Counted from the first letter of the stretch, positions 48,937-58,852 are shown. The stretch: DNA of 64,000 bases from Massilia antarctica (GCF_015689335.1 NZ_CP065053.1:3782001-3846000), one strand, 5' to 3'. Made by a program: numbers and translations. The notes: generated by a model from the letters alone, not told the origin.

Positions 48937-49950
48937 TTAGAACGCGTGACGCACGCCGACCGAGAAGGCCGATGGGTCCGAACCGAACGCGGTGACCGGT
49001 GGGGTCACGTTGGCGCCCGCGGCGTTGATGCCGAAGACAGCCTTGTCGTTGTTACGGATCGTTGCGTACGAAGCGTACACATTGGTGCGCTTCGACAGGG
49101 CGTACGAGTAAGCCAGCGAGAAACCGTTGCCTTTGGCGCCGTTGTCCAGTTTGCTTTGCTGCAAGTTGGTGTAGATCTTGTTGCTGCCGAAGGTGTACGA
49201 CACGCCAGCATTGGCCTGCTTGTACGTATTGTTGTTGCCGGTTGGGTTGGCAACCATGTAGTTACCACGGATGTCGAAGGCGCCGAAGGTGAAGCCTGCG
49301 CCGAAGATCATTTCGCGGTCGTCGCCCGACAGCAGACGCTCGATCTGGTGGTAACCGGCACCGACGTAGACGTTGTTGGCTTTGTACTCAACTGCCAGGC
49401 CCATCAGATCCTTGGAAGCTTCGTGAGCAGGCGTTTCGCCCAGGCCGTAAGCTGCGCTGATGACTACGCCGCCCATCGAGTTCGATTTGTAGTTGACCGA
49501 GTTGCTGATGCGACGGGTCAGACGGTCGGTGCCGAAGGAATTCAGGTTCGAACCGTAGAAGCCCTGGCCGTTGATATCGCTTGCACCAGCGACGTCAGCG
49601 ATCGGGGTGTACTCGCGGCCCAGCAGTACGGTGCCGAAACCACCCTTGACACCGACGACCGAACGGCGGCCGAACAGGGATTCATCTTGCTTGCCGCTGT
49701 CGATGGCAACGCCAGCTTCCAGGTTGAACACAGCGCTCAGGCCATTGCCCAGATCTTCAACGCCACGGAATCCGATACGGCTGGTCGACTGGTTGCCCGA
49801 GTTGACGACCGTACGGCGGCCGTCTTTAGCGCCGGTGTCCTCTTTCGCCAGCGCAGCGTCAGCCACACCGTAGATCGTGACGCTCGATTGAGCGGAAGCG
49901 CACAGAGGAATCGCAGCGGCCAGGACAGCAGCCATCAGTTTGCATTGCAT
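48937..49950 (-). CDS. Gram-negative general porin, 337 aa
   Basis: Trimeric outer-membrane porin of the betaproteobacterial Omp32 type. Signal peptide LMAAVLAAAIPLCASAQ, mature start SSVTIYGVADAAL, NLEAGVAIDSGK, LFGRRSVVGVKGGFGTVLLG, and the C-terminal aromatic VGVRHAF needed for insertion. ATG 49950 has GGAG 8 nt upstream. It is monocistronic, with its own terminator and a 250-bp AT-rich upstream region. Codon use is distinctly biased, as in highly expressed genes. Confidence 0.94.
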   Translation of the reverse strand: MQCKLMAAVLAAAIPLCASAQSSVTIYGVADAALAKEDTGAKDGRRTVVNSGNQSTSRIGFRGVEDLGNGLSAVFNLEAGVAIDSGKQDESLFGRRSVVGVKGGFGTVLLGREYTPIADVAGASDINGQGFYGSNLNSFGTDRLTRRISNSVNYKSNSMGGVVISAAYGLGETPAHEASKDLMGLAVEYKANNVYVGAGYHQIERLLSGDDREMIFGAGFTFGAFDIRGNYMVANPTGNNNTYKQANAGVSYTFGSNKIYTNLQQSKLDNGAKGNGFSLAYSYALSKRTNVYASYATIRNNDKAVFGINAAGANVTPPVTAFGSDPSAFSVGVRHAF

Positions 49951-50201
49951 ATAAATCTCCAAAAAGTTTGCACAGATAAGTGTCGATTAACCAGGGATGC
50001 TCTTAATCGGACGTAATTATAGCTTCCACGTATGTCAAATCCATGACAAAGTGAAATGTTGTGAAAAAGAGACAGGCTTGATTTGCCCCGGAACAGGGCG
50101 TCAATACCGGCTAATTGCACGCTTTGAGTGCACTAAATGTGACATCGGATAAATGCTGCGGCGCCGCATATCGCCCGTGGTTGCGGGCGGTCTGGGAAAT
50201 G

Positions 50202-51437
50202 TCAGGGAGCCGGGGGCGGCAGGGGGCGGGGCCGTTCCGGTGCGGCGGCGCCGCGCTCGGCACCCGGCTCGTCGTGCATGCTTTCGGGCAATGGCAACAC
50301 GATATCGATGCGGGTTCCGGGCGGATCGTCGCTGCTGACGGTGATTTCACCCTGCATGCCCCACACCCGTTCGCGCATGCCGATCAGGCCCAAGGATTGC
50401 GCTTTTTCCATGTCGGCGGCTTTGATTCCGCGCCCGTCGTCGCGGATCGAGACCAGCAGCTGGCCATCGATGCGGTAGACATACATGGTCACATTGCTGG
50501 CCCCGGCATGGCGGGCGATATTGGTCAGCGCTTCCTGGACGATGCGGAAAATGGCGGTGCTGGCCGTATCGTCGAGGCGCAGCTCGGCTTCGTCGGCGAA
50601 CAGGGAACAGGCGATGCCGTGCCGTTCGACGAATTCGTCGCGCAAGCCCTGCAGCGCGAAATACAGGCCGCCCTCGTCGAGCGCGCGCGGGCGCAGGTTG
50701 GTGGCGATGCGGCGCAGCGAGGTGATGGCGGTCAGGAGGTTCTCTTCCATGCCTTTCATCAGGCGCTGGCCGTTGCTGCCGGTGCCGGGCTCCTTTTGCA
50801 GCAGGTTCAAGTCCATGCGCAAGGAGGCCAGCAGCTGGCCAAGGTCGTCGTGCAGTTCGCGCGCGATGTGGGCGCGCTCTTCCTCGCGCACGGTTTGCAG
50901 GGCCGACGAGAGCTGGCGCAACTGGGCATGCGAGCGCGACAGCTTTTCCTGCACCTGCTGGCGCTCGGTCACGTCGCGCAGGATGATGGTATAGATGGTG
51001 CGGTCGGCTTCGATCATGCTCGATATCGAGCCTTCCAGGGGGAAGGTTTCGCCGCTGGCGCGCACGCCGGTGACGGCGTAATCGGTGGCGCGGCGGCCCG
51101 CGCGCCCGGCCACGTCGCCGAAATAGGCGGGCGCGGCGTCGCCGGTGACGGTCGGCAGCGGGGCGATGAATTGCTGCAGCGGACTGCCCTGCATCTGTTC
51201 CACGGTGGTCGAGAACATCGCCGCGGCCGACGGATTGGCCAGCACGATGGTCTGGGTGTCGTCGGTGGAGATGATCGCTTCGCTCGCGTTCTGGATGATC
51301 TCGCGGCTGTGGCTGCGCGCAAAGCGCGGCCAGCGGTTATACGCGAACAAGCGCGCGAGGGAGTGGCCGCCCAGCAAACCGAGGACGAACATGACCGGAC
51401 CCCAGCTCAGGAAGCGGAAAGAACGCTGTTGTGCCAT
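50202..51437 (-). CDS. PAS sensor histidine kinase of the NarX/HisKA_3 type, 411 aa
   Basis: One N-terminal membrane helix (FLSWGPVMFVLGLLGG), a PAS domain (about 45-160, IIQNASEAIISTDD), then HisKA_3 dimerisation with the phospho-acceptor in IARELHDDLGQLLASLR and an HATPase with EALTNIARHAGASNV, DDGRGI and GLIGMRERV. It normally pairs with a NarL-type regulator, but none is next to it. The neighbouring regulator is LytTR-type and belongs with the kinase further upstream, so this kinase is an orphan in this window. The C-terminal tail is Pro-rich. Confidence 0.9.
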   Translation of the reverse strand: MAQQRSFRFLSWGPVMFVLGLLGGHSLARLFAYNRWPRFARSHSREIIQNASEAIISTDDTQTIVLANPSAAAMFSTTVEQMQGSPLQQFIAPLPTVTGDAAPAYFGDVAGRAGRRATDYAVTGVRASGETFPLEGSISSMIEADRTIYTIILRDVTERQQVQEKLSRSHAQLRQLSSALQTVREEERAHIARELHDDLGQLLASLRMDLNLLQKEPGTGSNGQRLMKGMEENLLTAITSLRRIATNLRPRALDEGGLYFALQGLRDEFVERHGIACSLFADEAELRLDDTASTAIFRIVQEALTNIARHAGASNVTMYVYRIDGQLLVSIRDDGRGIKAADMEKAQSLGLIGMRERVWGMQGEITVSSDDPPGTRIDIVLPLPESMHDEPGAERGAAAPERPRPLPPPAP

Positions 51438-51635
51438 GCGCGCCTGCCGTCGATGGCCCGCGGGACGCGGACCGTGGGCTGATTGTAAAAGCGGGGTGAA
51501 TGCACGCCTTGAGGCGCGACAAACGGGGTCGAATGCGCAGCGCACTGCGCGGTGGGATACGGAGGCTCATGGCGTGTCGCTAGATGGTGCATGGAACGGA
51601 AGGGGGCGCCGCGGCCGGCGCGGGACGGGATCGGT

Positions 51636-52397
51636 TCACATCTGCTTGAACAGGTGCAGGAAGCTGCGGCTCACTTCGAGCTTGTCGGGCTTGCCCTTGA
51701 TGAGCACCAGATGGCGCCCGCGGATGTCGCGCGTCACCCCTTCGATGGCATTGACGTTGACCAGGGTGGCGCGGTGGATTTGCCAGAACAGCGCCGGATC
51801 GAGTTCCTCGGCCAGGTCGCGCACCGGCTTGCGGATCAGCGCTTCGAAGCGCTCGGTCTGCACGCAGGTGTATTTTTCGTCGGAGCGGAAAAACAGGATA
51901 TCTTCGACCGGAATCATGCGCAAGTCCTGGCCGATGCTGGCCTGGATCCATTGCAGGTAGGTGGGCTTGGGCGCCGCCATTTTCTCGGCCAGCTGGGACA
52001 GCATGGCCGTGACACTGTCGTTGACCGCTTCCTTCGGCTTGGCCAGGCGCGACTTGAGCCGGTCCACCGTCACCTGCAGGCGCTCGGCCTCGGGCGGCTT
52101 GAGCACGTAATCGACGGCGCCGCGCTCGAAGGCTTCGACCGCGTACTGGTCGTAGGCGGTGACAAACACGATGTTGGTGCCGGCGCCGATGGCGCGCGCC
52201 GCTTCCATGCCGCTCTTGCCCGGCATGCGGATATCGAGGAAGGTCAGGTCGGGCTTGAGCTGGCCGACCAGCTCGATCGCCTCGTCGCCGTTTTTCGCCT
52301 CGCCGACGATTTCCAGCTCGGGCCATGCCTGGTTCAGGCGCAGGCGCAACTGGTCGCGCATCAATCTTTCGTCGTCAGCAATAATAGCGGTAGGCAT
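51636..52397 (-). CDS. LytTR-family response regulator, 253 aa
   Basis: The receiver domain has an acidic pocket (IIADDE), the phospho-acceptor in LTFLDIRMPGKSG and the lysine in DYVLKPP. A LytTR DNA-binding domain (about 150-250) shows the RMIPVEDILFFRSDEKYTCV and HRATLVNVNAI patterns. It lies 90 bp downstream of a LytS-type kinase on the same strand, its likely partner. Confidence 0.93.
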   Translation of the reverse strand: MPTAIIADDERLMRDQLRLRLNQAWPELEIVGEAKNGDEAIELVGQLKPDLTFLDIRMPGKSGMEAARAIGAGTNIVFVTAYDQYAVEAFERGAVDYVLKPPEAERLQVTVDRLKSRLAKPKEAVNDSVTAMLSQLAEKMAAPKPTYLQWIQASIGQDLRMIPVEDILFFRSDEKYTCVQTERFEALIRKPVRDLAEELDPALFWQIHRATLVNVNAIEGVTRDIRGRHLVLIKGKPDKLEVSRSFLHLFKQM

Positions 52398-52487
52398 GGT
52401 CCGGTTCTGGTGGAAGGCAAGAGTGCCAATTATTCAATGAAACCAGGCTTTAATCAATCGATTCCTTGGTGCCTCTTTGTTTATCGC

Positions 52488-53759
52488 TCACTTCGACACC
52501 TGGTAGGGCACTTCGATGGTGGCGATCACGCCGCTGGGCACGTTGGCTGCGATGTGCAACTGCCCCAGGTCGCCGTGCAAGAGTTTCAAGCGTTCGCGGA
52601 TCGTCATCAGGCCCAGGCCGGTGCCATCGCTGGGGAACACGCCGAAGCCGACCCCGTCGTCGCTGACGATCACGCGCAGCTTGTTATGGGCGACTTCGGC
52701 AAGGATGCGCAGCGAACCGCCTTCCGGCTTGCATTCGAGGCCATGCTTGATGGCGTTCTCGACCATCGACTGCAGCATCATCGGCGGAAAGGCGGCGCTG
52801 CGCAAACCCTCGGGAATCTGCATATCGACCCGCAGGCGCTCTTCCATCCGCATTTTCAGCAGGCTCAGGTAAGCCTTGACCATGTCCGCTTCGCGCCCGA
52901 GATTGGTGACGACGGCGTTGTCGCGCATCTGCGGCAGTACCGCGCGCAGGTACTGGATCAGGCTGCGCTGCATGGCCGAGGCGCGCGGCGGGTCGGTTTC
53001 GATCAGGTACTCAACCGAGGCCAGGGTATTGAACAGGAAATGCGGCTCCACCTGGGCCTGCATCATCTGCATGCGCGCCTCGGACAGCTGGCGCTGCATC
53101 GATTCGCGCTCGGCGGCGGCGTTGGCGGTCTGGGTTTCGGCCTCGGCGCGCTTTTTGCCGCCCACCAGCGCCTTGGTGGCGAACAGGGCCAGCACCAGCA
53201 ACGAAATGAAACTCTTGAACCAGGTCGAGGCTTGGCCGTGATACACCTTCACTTTTTCCTCGGCCGCATTTTCGACGGCCGCCTCGATCGCGCTCGACAA
53301 GCCTTCGACGATCTGGGGTGGCAGCGCGACCCGCACTTCGCCGTCGGCCGCGCCCGGCACCACCAGCGCCGGCGGCGTCTCCGGCACGGTCGCCGGCGCC
53401 GGTTTGGCGCCATGTTCGGGCGGCGCGGCGGGCTCGGGCGCCTGCGGCGCTTCGGGCGGCTCGGGCGGCTCGGGCGGCGCGCTGCGCTTCTTGGGCGGGC
53501 TGTAGCTGATGCCGCCGTCGTCGAAGATGATATTGCCTTCGTGCTTGTCGCGCTTGCGCTGGGGGCGCACCTCGACCACGTCCGCGCCCGAAAACAATTC
53601 ATTTTGCAGGATCGAGGCGGCAATCAGGGCCAGCGCCGCGAACAGGAAAAACTTCCACCACGATAGCTGGGTCACCCAGGTGGCGGTGCCGTCGAAGGCG
53701 CGGTGCAGCCAGGCCAGAACGGTCGCGATGGTTGGCTCGGGAGGGCGGCGTGCTTCCAT
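52488..53759 (-). CDS. LytS/YehU-type sensor histidine kinase, 423 aa
   Basis: His_kinase family member. It has a membrane helix near residues 35-52, a long Pro/Glu-rich periplasmic linker (about 90-140), a second helix (about 180-195), then the phospho-acceptor motif VEPHFLFNTLASVEYL and an HATPase with ENAIKHGLE and DDGVGFG, then TGLGLMTIRERL. The proline-rich stretch between the helices is unusual. Its partner is probably the LytTR regulator downstream. Confidence 0.92.
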   Translation of the reverse strand: MEARRPPEPTIATVLAWLHRAFDGTATWVTQLSWWKFFLFAALALIAASILQNELFSGADVVEVRPQRKRDKHEGNIIFDDGGISYSPPKKRSAPPEPPEPPEAPQAPEPAAPPEHGAKPAPATVPETPPALVVPGAADGEVRVALPPQIVEGLSSAIEAAVENAAEEKVKVYHGQASTWFKSFISLLVLALFATKALVGGKKRAEAETQTANAAAERESMQRQLSEARMQMMQAQVEPHFLFNTLASVEYLIETDPPRASAMQRSLIQYLRAVLPQMRDNAVVTNLGREADMVKAYLSLLKMRMEERLRVDMQIPEGLRSAAFPPMMLQSMVENAIKHGLECKPEGGSLRILAEVAHNKLRVIVSDDGVGFGVFPSDGTGLGLMTIRERLKLLHGDLGQLHIAANVPSGVIATIEVPYQVSK

Positions 53760-54097
53760 GATGGCTGATTTCCGTGAGATTCAAAAGACAATTGTGCAAG
53801 CGGCGAGTGTAACTGCTGCGCTCTCCCATCGCCGCAAAAAGCGCCGCGTGGCGACGAATACTGATGAGATGTTGTAACTTTAGGACGAAGGCCTGGACAA
53901 GGCGCGGCGTTTGCGACAGGCTGCATAATTCGGGGAACGGACTGCGCCGCCGCCAGCCGCGGCGCCCCTGCAACGCCGCTTGTGGCGCCATTGCCCGCGG
54001 CGCCCGGGATCGACCCGCAGCGGCCGTTTTGCGCGGTATGATACTGGATAGAACCGGTCGCGGCCGGCCCGCTGTTGCACCTGACTAAGGGGATGTC
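53760..54097. other. intergenic region between divergent kinase and DHH genes
   Basis: No gene is seen. Several GC-rich stretches could fold, but none has terminator form. A TATGAT hexamer near 54039 is a possible -10 for the DHH gene. Confidence 0.3.
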
Positions 54098-55036
54098 ATG
54101 TCTGCCGATGCAAAAAAATACCGTTTGATCACGCGCAGCGATTTCGACGGCCTGGTCTGCGCCGTCCTGCTCAAGCACCTGAACCTCATCGACGATATCC
54201 TGTTCGTCCATCCCAAGGATATGCAGGACGGCAAGATCGTGGTCAGCGACAGCGATATCACCACCAACCTGCCGTACGCGGCCGGGGTGCACCTGGCGTT
54301 CGACCACCATCTGTCCGAAACCATCCGCAACACCGGCGAGCGCGGCAACCACATCATCCATCCCGAAGCGCCCTCGGCGGCGCGGGTGGTGTACGACTAC
54401 TATGGCGGCGCCTCGGCCTTCCCGGCCGCCTGGTTCGACATGATGGCCGCCGTCGACAAGGGCGACGCGGCCCGCTTCAACCAGCAGGAAGTGCTCGATC
54501 CGCACGGCTGGGACTTGCTCAACTTCCTGATGGATGCGCGCACCGGGCTGGGACGCTTCCGCGACTTCCGCATTTCGAATTACGCGCTGATGATGGACTT
54601 GATCGACTATTGCAAAAATCATACAATCGATGACATCATGGCCCTGACCGACGTCAAGGAGCGCATGGACCTGTACTTCGAGCACAATGCCATGTGCAAG
54701 GAGCAGATCCGGCGCTGCGCCACCGTGCACCGCAACCTGGTCGTGCTCGACCTGCGCGAAGAGGAAACGATTTACGCCGGCAACCGCTTCATCATCTACG
54801 CCTTGTTCCCGGAAACGAATATCTCGATCCATGTGCTGTGGGGGCTGAAAAACCAGAATACCGTGTTCGCCACCGGCAAATCGATCCTGAACCGTACGTC
54901 GCGCACCAACATTGGCGCGCTGATGCTCGAATACGGCGGCGGCGGGCACGAAAACGCCGGCACCTGCCAGGTCTCGAACGAACTGGCCGAAGAAGTGCTG
55001 GGCGCGCTGATCCAGCGCATCACCAGCGAAGGCTGA
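54098..55036 (+). CDS. DHH-family phosphoesterase, 312 aa
   Basis: Metal-dependent phosphoesterase of the RecJ/exopolyphosphatase/NrnA superfamily. Motifs are SDFDGLVCAVLL, DSDITTNLP, LAFDHH (the DHH signature) and the DHHA1 GGGGHENAG near the C-terminus. The substrate is not identifiable; short oligonucleotides, cyclic dinucleotide products or polyphosphate are options. The adjacent c-di-GMP protein makes a pGpG-type substrate an attractive but unsupported idea. AAGGGG precedes the ATG. Confidence 0.88.
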   Translation: MSADAKKYRLITRSDFDGLVCAVLLKHLNLIDDILFVHPKDMQDGKIVVSDSDITTNLPYAAGVHLAFDHHLSETIRNTGERGNHIIHPEAPSAARVVYDYYGGASAFPAAWFDMMAAVDKGDAARFNQQEVLDPHGWDLLNFLMDARTGLGRFRDFRISNYALMMDLIDYCKNHTIDDIMALTDVKERMDLYFEHNAMCKEQIRRCATVHRNLVVLDLREEETIYAGNRFIIYALFPETNISIHVLWGLKNQNTVFATGKSILNRTSRTNIGALMLEYGGGGHENAGTCQVSNELAEEVLGALIQRITSEG

Positions 55037-55063
55037 GCGCGGCCGCGGCGCCGGTGGACCGCC

Positions 55064-57451
55064 TCAGGCCGCCGGCGCGGCGACCAGCATGTCGTGCAAG
55101 GCATGCTCGGCCAGCGGGGCGCTGAAATACGTGCCTTGCAGTTCGTCGCACAGATTGTTCCGTAAAAACTCCATCTGCACCCGCGTTTCGACCCCCTTGG
55201 CGATGACCCTGGCGCCAAGATCGTGGCCGACGTCAATCAGCGCCTTGGCCAGCGCGCCGCTGCGCGCGTCGGCCGTGATCTGGTGTGTCGCCGTCTTGGC
55301 CAGCTTGACGTGGGTCAGCGGCAGCTTTTGCAGGAAATTCAGATTCGACAAGCCGCCGCCGAAGGCATCGATCGCACGCAGCACGCCCAGGTCGTTGAGC
55401 TGCGAGATCACTTCCACGCCCAGGTGCTGGTTGGTGTGGAGGCTGTCTTCGCGCAACGCGAGTTCGAGCTGGGTCGGGGCGATCCGGTGTTTGTGCAAGG
55501 TGGCGGCGATGCGCTCGACATAGCCGGACTGGGAAAATTCGCGGTGCGAGGCATTGACCGCCACCGGCAGCGGCGCCAATCCGGCGCTGTTCATGCGCTG
55601 CATGAACAGGCACGCTTCGTCGAGCACATAGTCGCCAATGGCGGCGATCATGCCGTTTTCCTCGGCTTCGGGCAGGAATGAGACTGGCGCCAGCACGCCC
55701 AGTTCGGGGTGGCGCCAGCGCAGCAAGGCTTCCAGTCCCTGGATGCGGCCGCTGCGCAGGCAAATTTGGGGCTGGTACAGCAGGAAAAACTCGTGGTGCT
55801 CGAGCGCGCCGCGCATCGCGTCTTCGAGCTTTTGCTTGGCCTGGGTGGTCGACTTCATGTCGGCCGAAAAGAAGTGCACCTCGCCCGTCTTGGCCGCCTT
55901 GGCGTGGTACATGGCCACATCGGCCGCGCGCACCAGGTCGAGCGCGCCGCTGCCATCGTGCGGGAACACGCTCACGCCGATGCTGCCGCCGACCGCGATG
56001 TCGGTCGCATTGAAGCTGACCGGCTCCGACATGCTCACGCGCAGGCGTTCGATCATGCGCAGGGTGTAGCGCAGCGAAGGCTGGTTGACCAGGACCAGCA
56101 CGAATTCGTCGCCCGACAGGCGCGCCACCGTATCGCTCTCGCGCACCGACGATTGCAGGCGCCGCGCCACCATCTTGAGCACTTCGTCGCCCGCTTCGTG
56201 GCCATAGCTGTCGTTGATCTGCTTGAAGCCGTTGAGGTCGATCAGCACCGTCGCCACCAGCGACTTGTTGCGCTGGGCCATATGCAGCGCCTGTTCCAGC
56301 CGGTCCCACAGCAAGGTGCGGTTGGCCAGCCCGGTCAGCGCATCGTGGTTGACCTCGTGTTCGAGGTGGGCGGTGCGCTGCTTGACGGCCGTCACGTCGT
56401 TGATGACGCCGATAAAGTGGGTGACCTTGCCGCGTCCATCGCTCACCGGCGTGATGGTCAGGTCGTTCCAGAAAATGTCGCCATTCTTGCGCCGGTTGCG
56501 AAATACCACATTGACCTCGCGCCGCTCGCGCACGGCCGCGCGCAGCTGCTCGCGTTCGGCTTCGTCCATGCCGGGCACGCCCATGAAGCGCGGATCGCGC
56601 CCCAGCACTTCATCGGCGCCATAGCCGGTGATGCGCTCGAAGGCCGGGTTGGCGTACTCGATCGGATTGTCGGCGCCGGCGCAGCGGCTGATCACCAGGC
56701 CGTTGCTGGTGGCGTGCAGGGCGCGCTCGCGCAGGCGCAGCCGTTCTTCCTGGGCGCGCCGTTCGGAAATGTCCAGACCCATGCCGCACAGGTAATGGCG
56801 GCCGCGGCAACTGATGCGCGCCCCGCACAGCAGATAGGGCGTGGCGTGGCCGTACTTGTCGAGATAATCCGCTTCCACCATGACCTGGATGTCATGCTCG
56901 AAGACGTTGCGGAAATTGGCGGCGATGATGCGCTTTTCGGCCAGATCGTACATGTCGAGCGCGTTGGCGCGGCTGACCTCGTCGGAACTCATGGCCGTGA
57001 CCTGCTCCAGGGTCTTGTTCCACACAACGAAGCTGCCATCGTGGCGCAGCACGTAGAACGTGCCCGGCAGTACATCGATGATGCTCGACAGCGGCATGCG
57101 TCCGACCACTGCGGTATCGGGCTCGTCGCAGGCGCCGTCGAGCACGGCGACGACATGCGTGAGCGCGCCGTCGTGCGCGAACTGGGGCAGCAAGGTCAGG
57201 AAGATGGAATGGACGCTGCCGTCGGCGCGCATGAATTCGAGCTCGGCGGCGTCGCAATCGCTGGGGAAATCGGCCCAGCGCTGGCGGTACGCGCGGTTGC
57301 CCTGCTCGCTGAGCAAGGCCGTCAGGGGTTGGCGCAGGGCGTCGGCGGCGCGAATGCCGAGCACTTTTTCGCAGCCGCCGTTCCAGGTAAGGATGTGGCC
57401 GTTTGCATCGATCAGCACGGCGGCAAATGGGGCGTTCTCGCTGGCAGGCAT
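55064..57451 (-). CDS. PAS-GGDEF-EAL protein with eroded EAL domain, 795 aa
   Basis: Three PAS-like domains (about 5-110, 130-245, 255-370), a GGDEF domain with SGDEF (an accepted active variant) near residue 445, and an EAL domain starting EALLRW near 573. In the EAL part several catalytic positions are lost: VNASHREF for VNLS..Q, LREDS for E.TES, AIDAFGGGLSNL for DDFGTGYSS, KLAKTA for KIDR, and AKGVET for AEGVE. It is therefore likely a diguanylate cyclase with a non-catalytic EAL. ATG 57451 has GGAGAGG upstream; the longer frame starts at TTG. Confidence 0.9.
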   Translation of the reverse strand: MPASENAPFAAVLIDANGHILTWNGGCEKVLGIRAADALRQPLTALLSEQGNRAYRQRWADFPSDCDAAELEFMRADGSVHSIFLTLLPQFAHDGALTHVVAVLDGACDEPDTAVVGRMPLSSIIDVLPGTFYVLRHDGSFVVWNKTLEQVTAMSSDEVSRANALDMYDLAEKRIIAANFRNVFEHDIQVMVEADYLDKYGHATPYLLCGARISCRGRHYLCGMGLDISERRAQEERLRLRERALHATSNGLVISRCAGADNPIEYANPAFERITGYGADEVLGRDPRFMGVPGMDEAEREQLRAAVRERREVNVVFRNRRKNGDIFWNDLTITPVSDGRGKVTHFIGVINDVTAVKQRTAHLEHEVNHDALTGLANRTLLWDRLEQALHMAQRNKSLVATVLIDLNGFKQINDSYGHEAGDEVLKMVARRLQSSVRESDTVARLSGDEFVLVLVNQPSLRYTLRMIERLRVSMSEPVSFNATDIAVGGSIGVSVFPHDGSGALDLVRAADVAMYHAKAAKTGEVHFFSADMKSTTQAKQKLEDAMRGALEHHEFFLLYQPQICLRSGRIQGLEALLRWRHPELGVLAPVSFLPEAEENGMIAAIGDYVLDEACLFMQRMNSAGLAPLPVAVNASHREFSQSGYVERIAATLHKHRIAPTQLELALREDSLHTNQHLGVEVISQLNDLGVLRAIDAFGGGLSNLNFLQKLPLTHVKLAKTATHQITADARSGALAKALIDVGHDLGARVIAKGVETRVQMEFLRNNLCDELQGTYFSAPLAEHALHDMLVAAPAA

Positions 57452-57586
57452 GCGCCTCTCCAATGATGATGAAAGAGGTTGGACATGCAAAACGGGCGGT
57501 GGTTCGCCGGCGCCGGCAAATTACATCAAAAGACCTGGGAGGGGTGCGCCGGCGCGCGCAAGGCCGCCGGCGCAATCAGGCGCGCA

Positions 57587-58852
57587 TCAGGCCAGCACGA
57601 TTTCCCGGCGCTCGGGCAAGGCGATCTGGTTGTCGACGCTGAACTGGTAATCCTGGAACACGTGCTCGGCGCTCAGCATCTGGTAGCTGCCGTCGGCCAG
57701 TTTGTGGGTGGTGTCCTTGAGGCGGTAGGTATAGTGGCCGCAGGTCCAGCAATTGAAATTGCGCATGTGCGTGCACAGGCAAGTCTTGTCCATCACCACC
57801 ACGGTCTTGCTGTCCGGATTGGCCAGCACTTCGCGGTTGTACGCATTGATGTAGGAACAGTTACCGGTGGCATCGAGCAGATAGCCGTAGGACTCGCAGC
57901 CGGGACGGATGCCGGCGCCGATGGCCGGCGTGTTCTTGAGCATGCGCATCGGATAACCGGTCGGCGAAATGCCGTTGACAATGATATCGTCCTCGGTCGC
58001 GCGCACGTACTCCTGCTTGACCTTGTCAGGCAGGCCGCATTCGTTGGTGATGGTGAAGCGGGTCGCCACCTGCACCCCGGCCGCGCCTTTTTCAAGGAAG
58101 CCGACCGCATCGGTGCCGGTGAACACGCCGCCGGCGGCGATCAGCGGAATATCGAGCTGTTCGGCGCGCATATAGGCATGGATTTCATCCATGATGGTGT
58201 GCAGGTCGTACTCGGCCCAATCCATGCCGAAGCCGAGGTGGCCGCCGGCCAGCGGGCCTTCGACGATGATGTAATCGGGCAGGCGGTCCAGCTTGGTCAC
58301 CTTGCGCAGGAAAATCTGCAGCGCACGCACGGACGAGACGATGATGCCCAGCTTGGCGTCGCGGAAACGCGGATGGTCGGCGATCAGGGCGAACGAACCC
58401 AGATGCAGGCCGGCCGACATGGTGATGCCGTCGATGCCGGCGTCGAGCGCAGCCGACAGACGCGTGCGCAAGGTTTCGCGCGGCGAATTCATGGTCAGCT
58501 TTTCCATGCAATTGACGAAAATGAGGCCATCGCCGCGCTTCGCTTCCATGGTCGCGCCCACGTGGCGGCGGGTGGCATCGGCCAGGCGGGCCAGGTCGAA
58601 CTGCACCACCGCCTTGTCCATGTTATTGATGTTGAACTTATAGGTCTTGGTTTTGTCTTTCACATAGCTGGTGTCGAACTTGCGGTCGGAGACATCCTCG
58701 ACCATGGCATCGGAAATATGCCCGATCCCGCCCAGGCGCGCCGCTTCGAGCGCCAGTTCGGAGGTCGAAATATCGACGCCCATGCCACCGATCATGATGG
58801 GCACATATTCCTTGTTGCCCAGACGCAGGCGGAAATCATCAACACGTTTCAT
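57587..58852 (-). CDS. nitronate monooxygenase-like protein with C-terminal Cys cluster, 421 aa
   Basis: TIM-barrel FMN protein of the 2-nitropropane dioxygenase/FabK superfamily: PIMIGGMGVDIS, HISDA, IIVEGPLAGGHLGFG, PLIAAGGVFTGTDAV and GAAGVQVATRF are the flavin-site segments. After residue 350 it has an extra C-terminal domain with CLCTHMRNFNCWTCGHYTY (C-x-C-x7-C-x2-C), which ordinary nitronate monooxygenases lack and which could bind Fe-S or Zn. AAGGA precedes the ATG. The substrate is unknown. Confidence 0.85.
   Translation of the reverse strand: MKRVDDFRLRLGNKEYVPIMIGGMGVDISTSELALEAARLGGIGHISDAMVEDVSDRKFDTSYVKDKTKTYKFNINNMDKAVVQFDLARLADATRRHVGATMEAKRGDGLIFVNCMEKLTMNSPRETLRTRLSAALDAGIDGITMSAGLHLGSFALIADHPRFRDAKLGIIVSSVRALQIFLRKVTKLDRLPDYIIVEGPLAGGHLGFGMDWAEYDLHTIMDEIHAYMRAEQLDIPLIAAGGVFTGTDAVGFLEKGAAGVQVATRFTITNECGLPDKVKQEYVRATEDDIIVNGISPTGYPMRMLKNTPAIGAGIRPGCESYGYLLDATGNCSYINAYNREVLANPDSKTVVVMDKTCLCTHMRNFNCWTCGHYTYRLKDTTHKLADGSYQMLSAEHVFQDYQFSVDNQIALPERREIVLA

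Noticed and set aside
55709..57466. 585-codon plus-strand frame
   Set aside because: Shadow of the PAS-GGDEF-EAL gene on the other strand.
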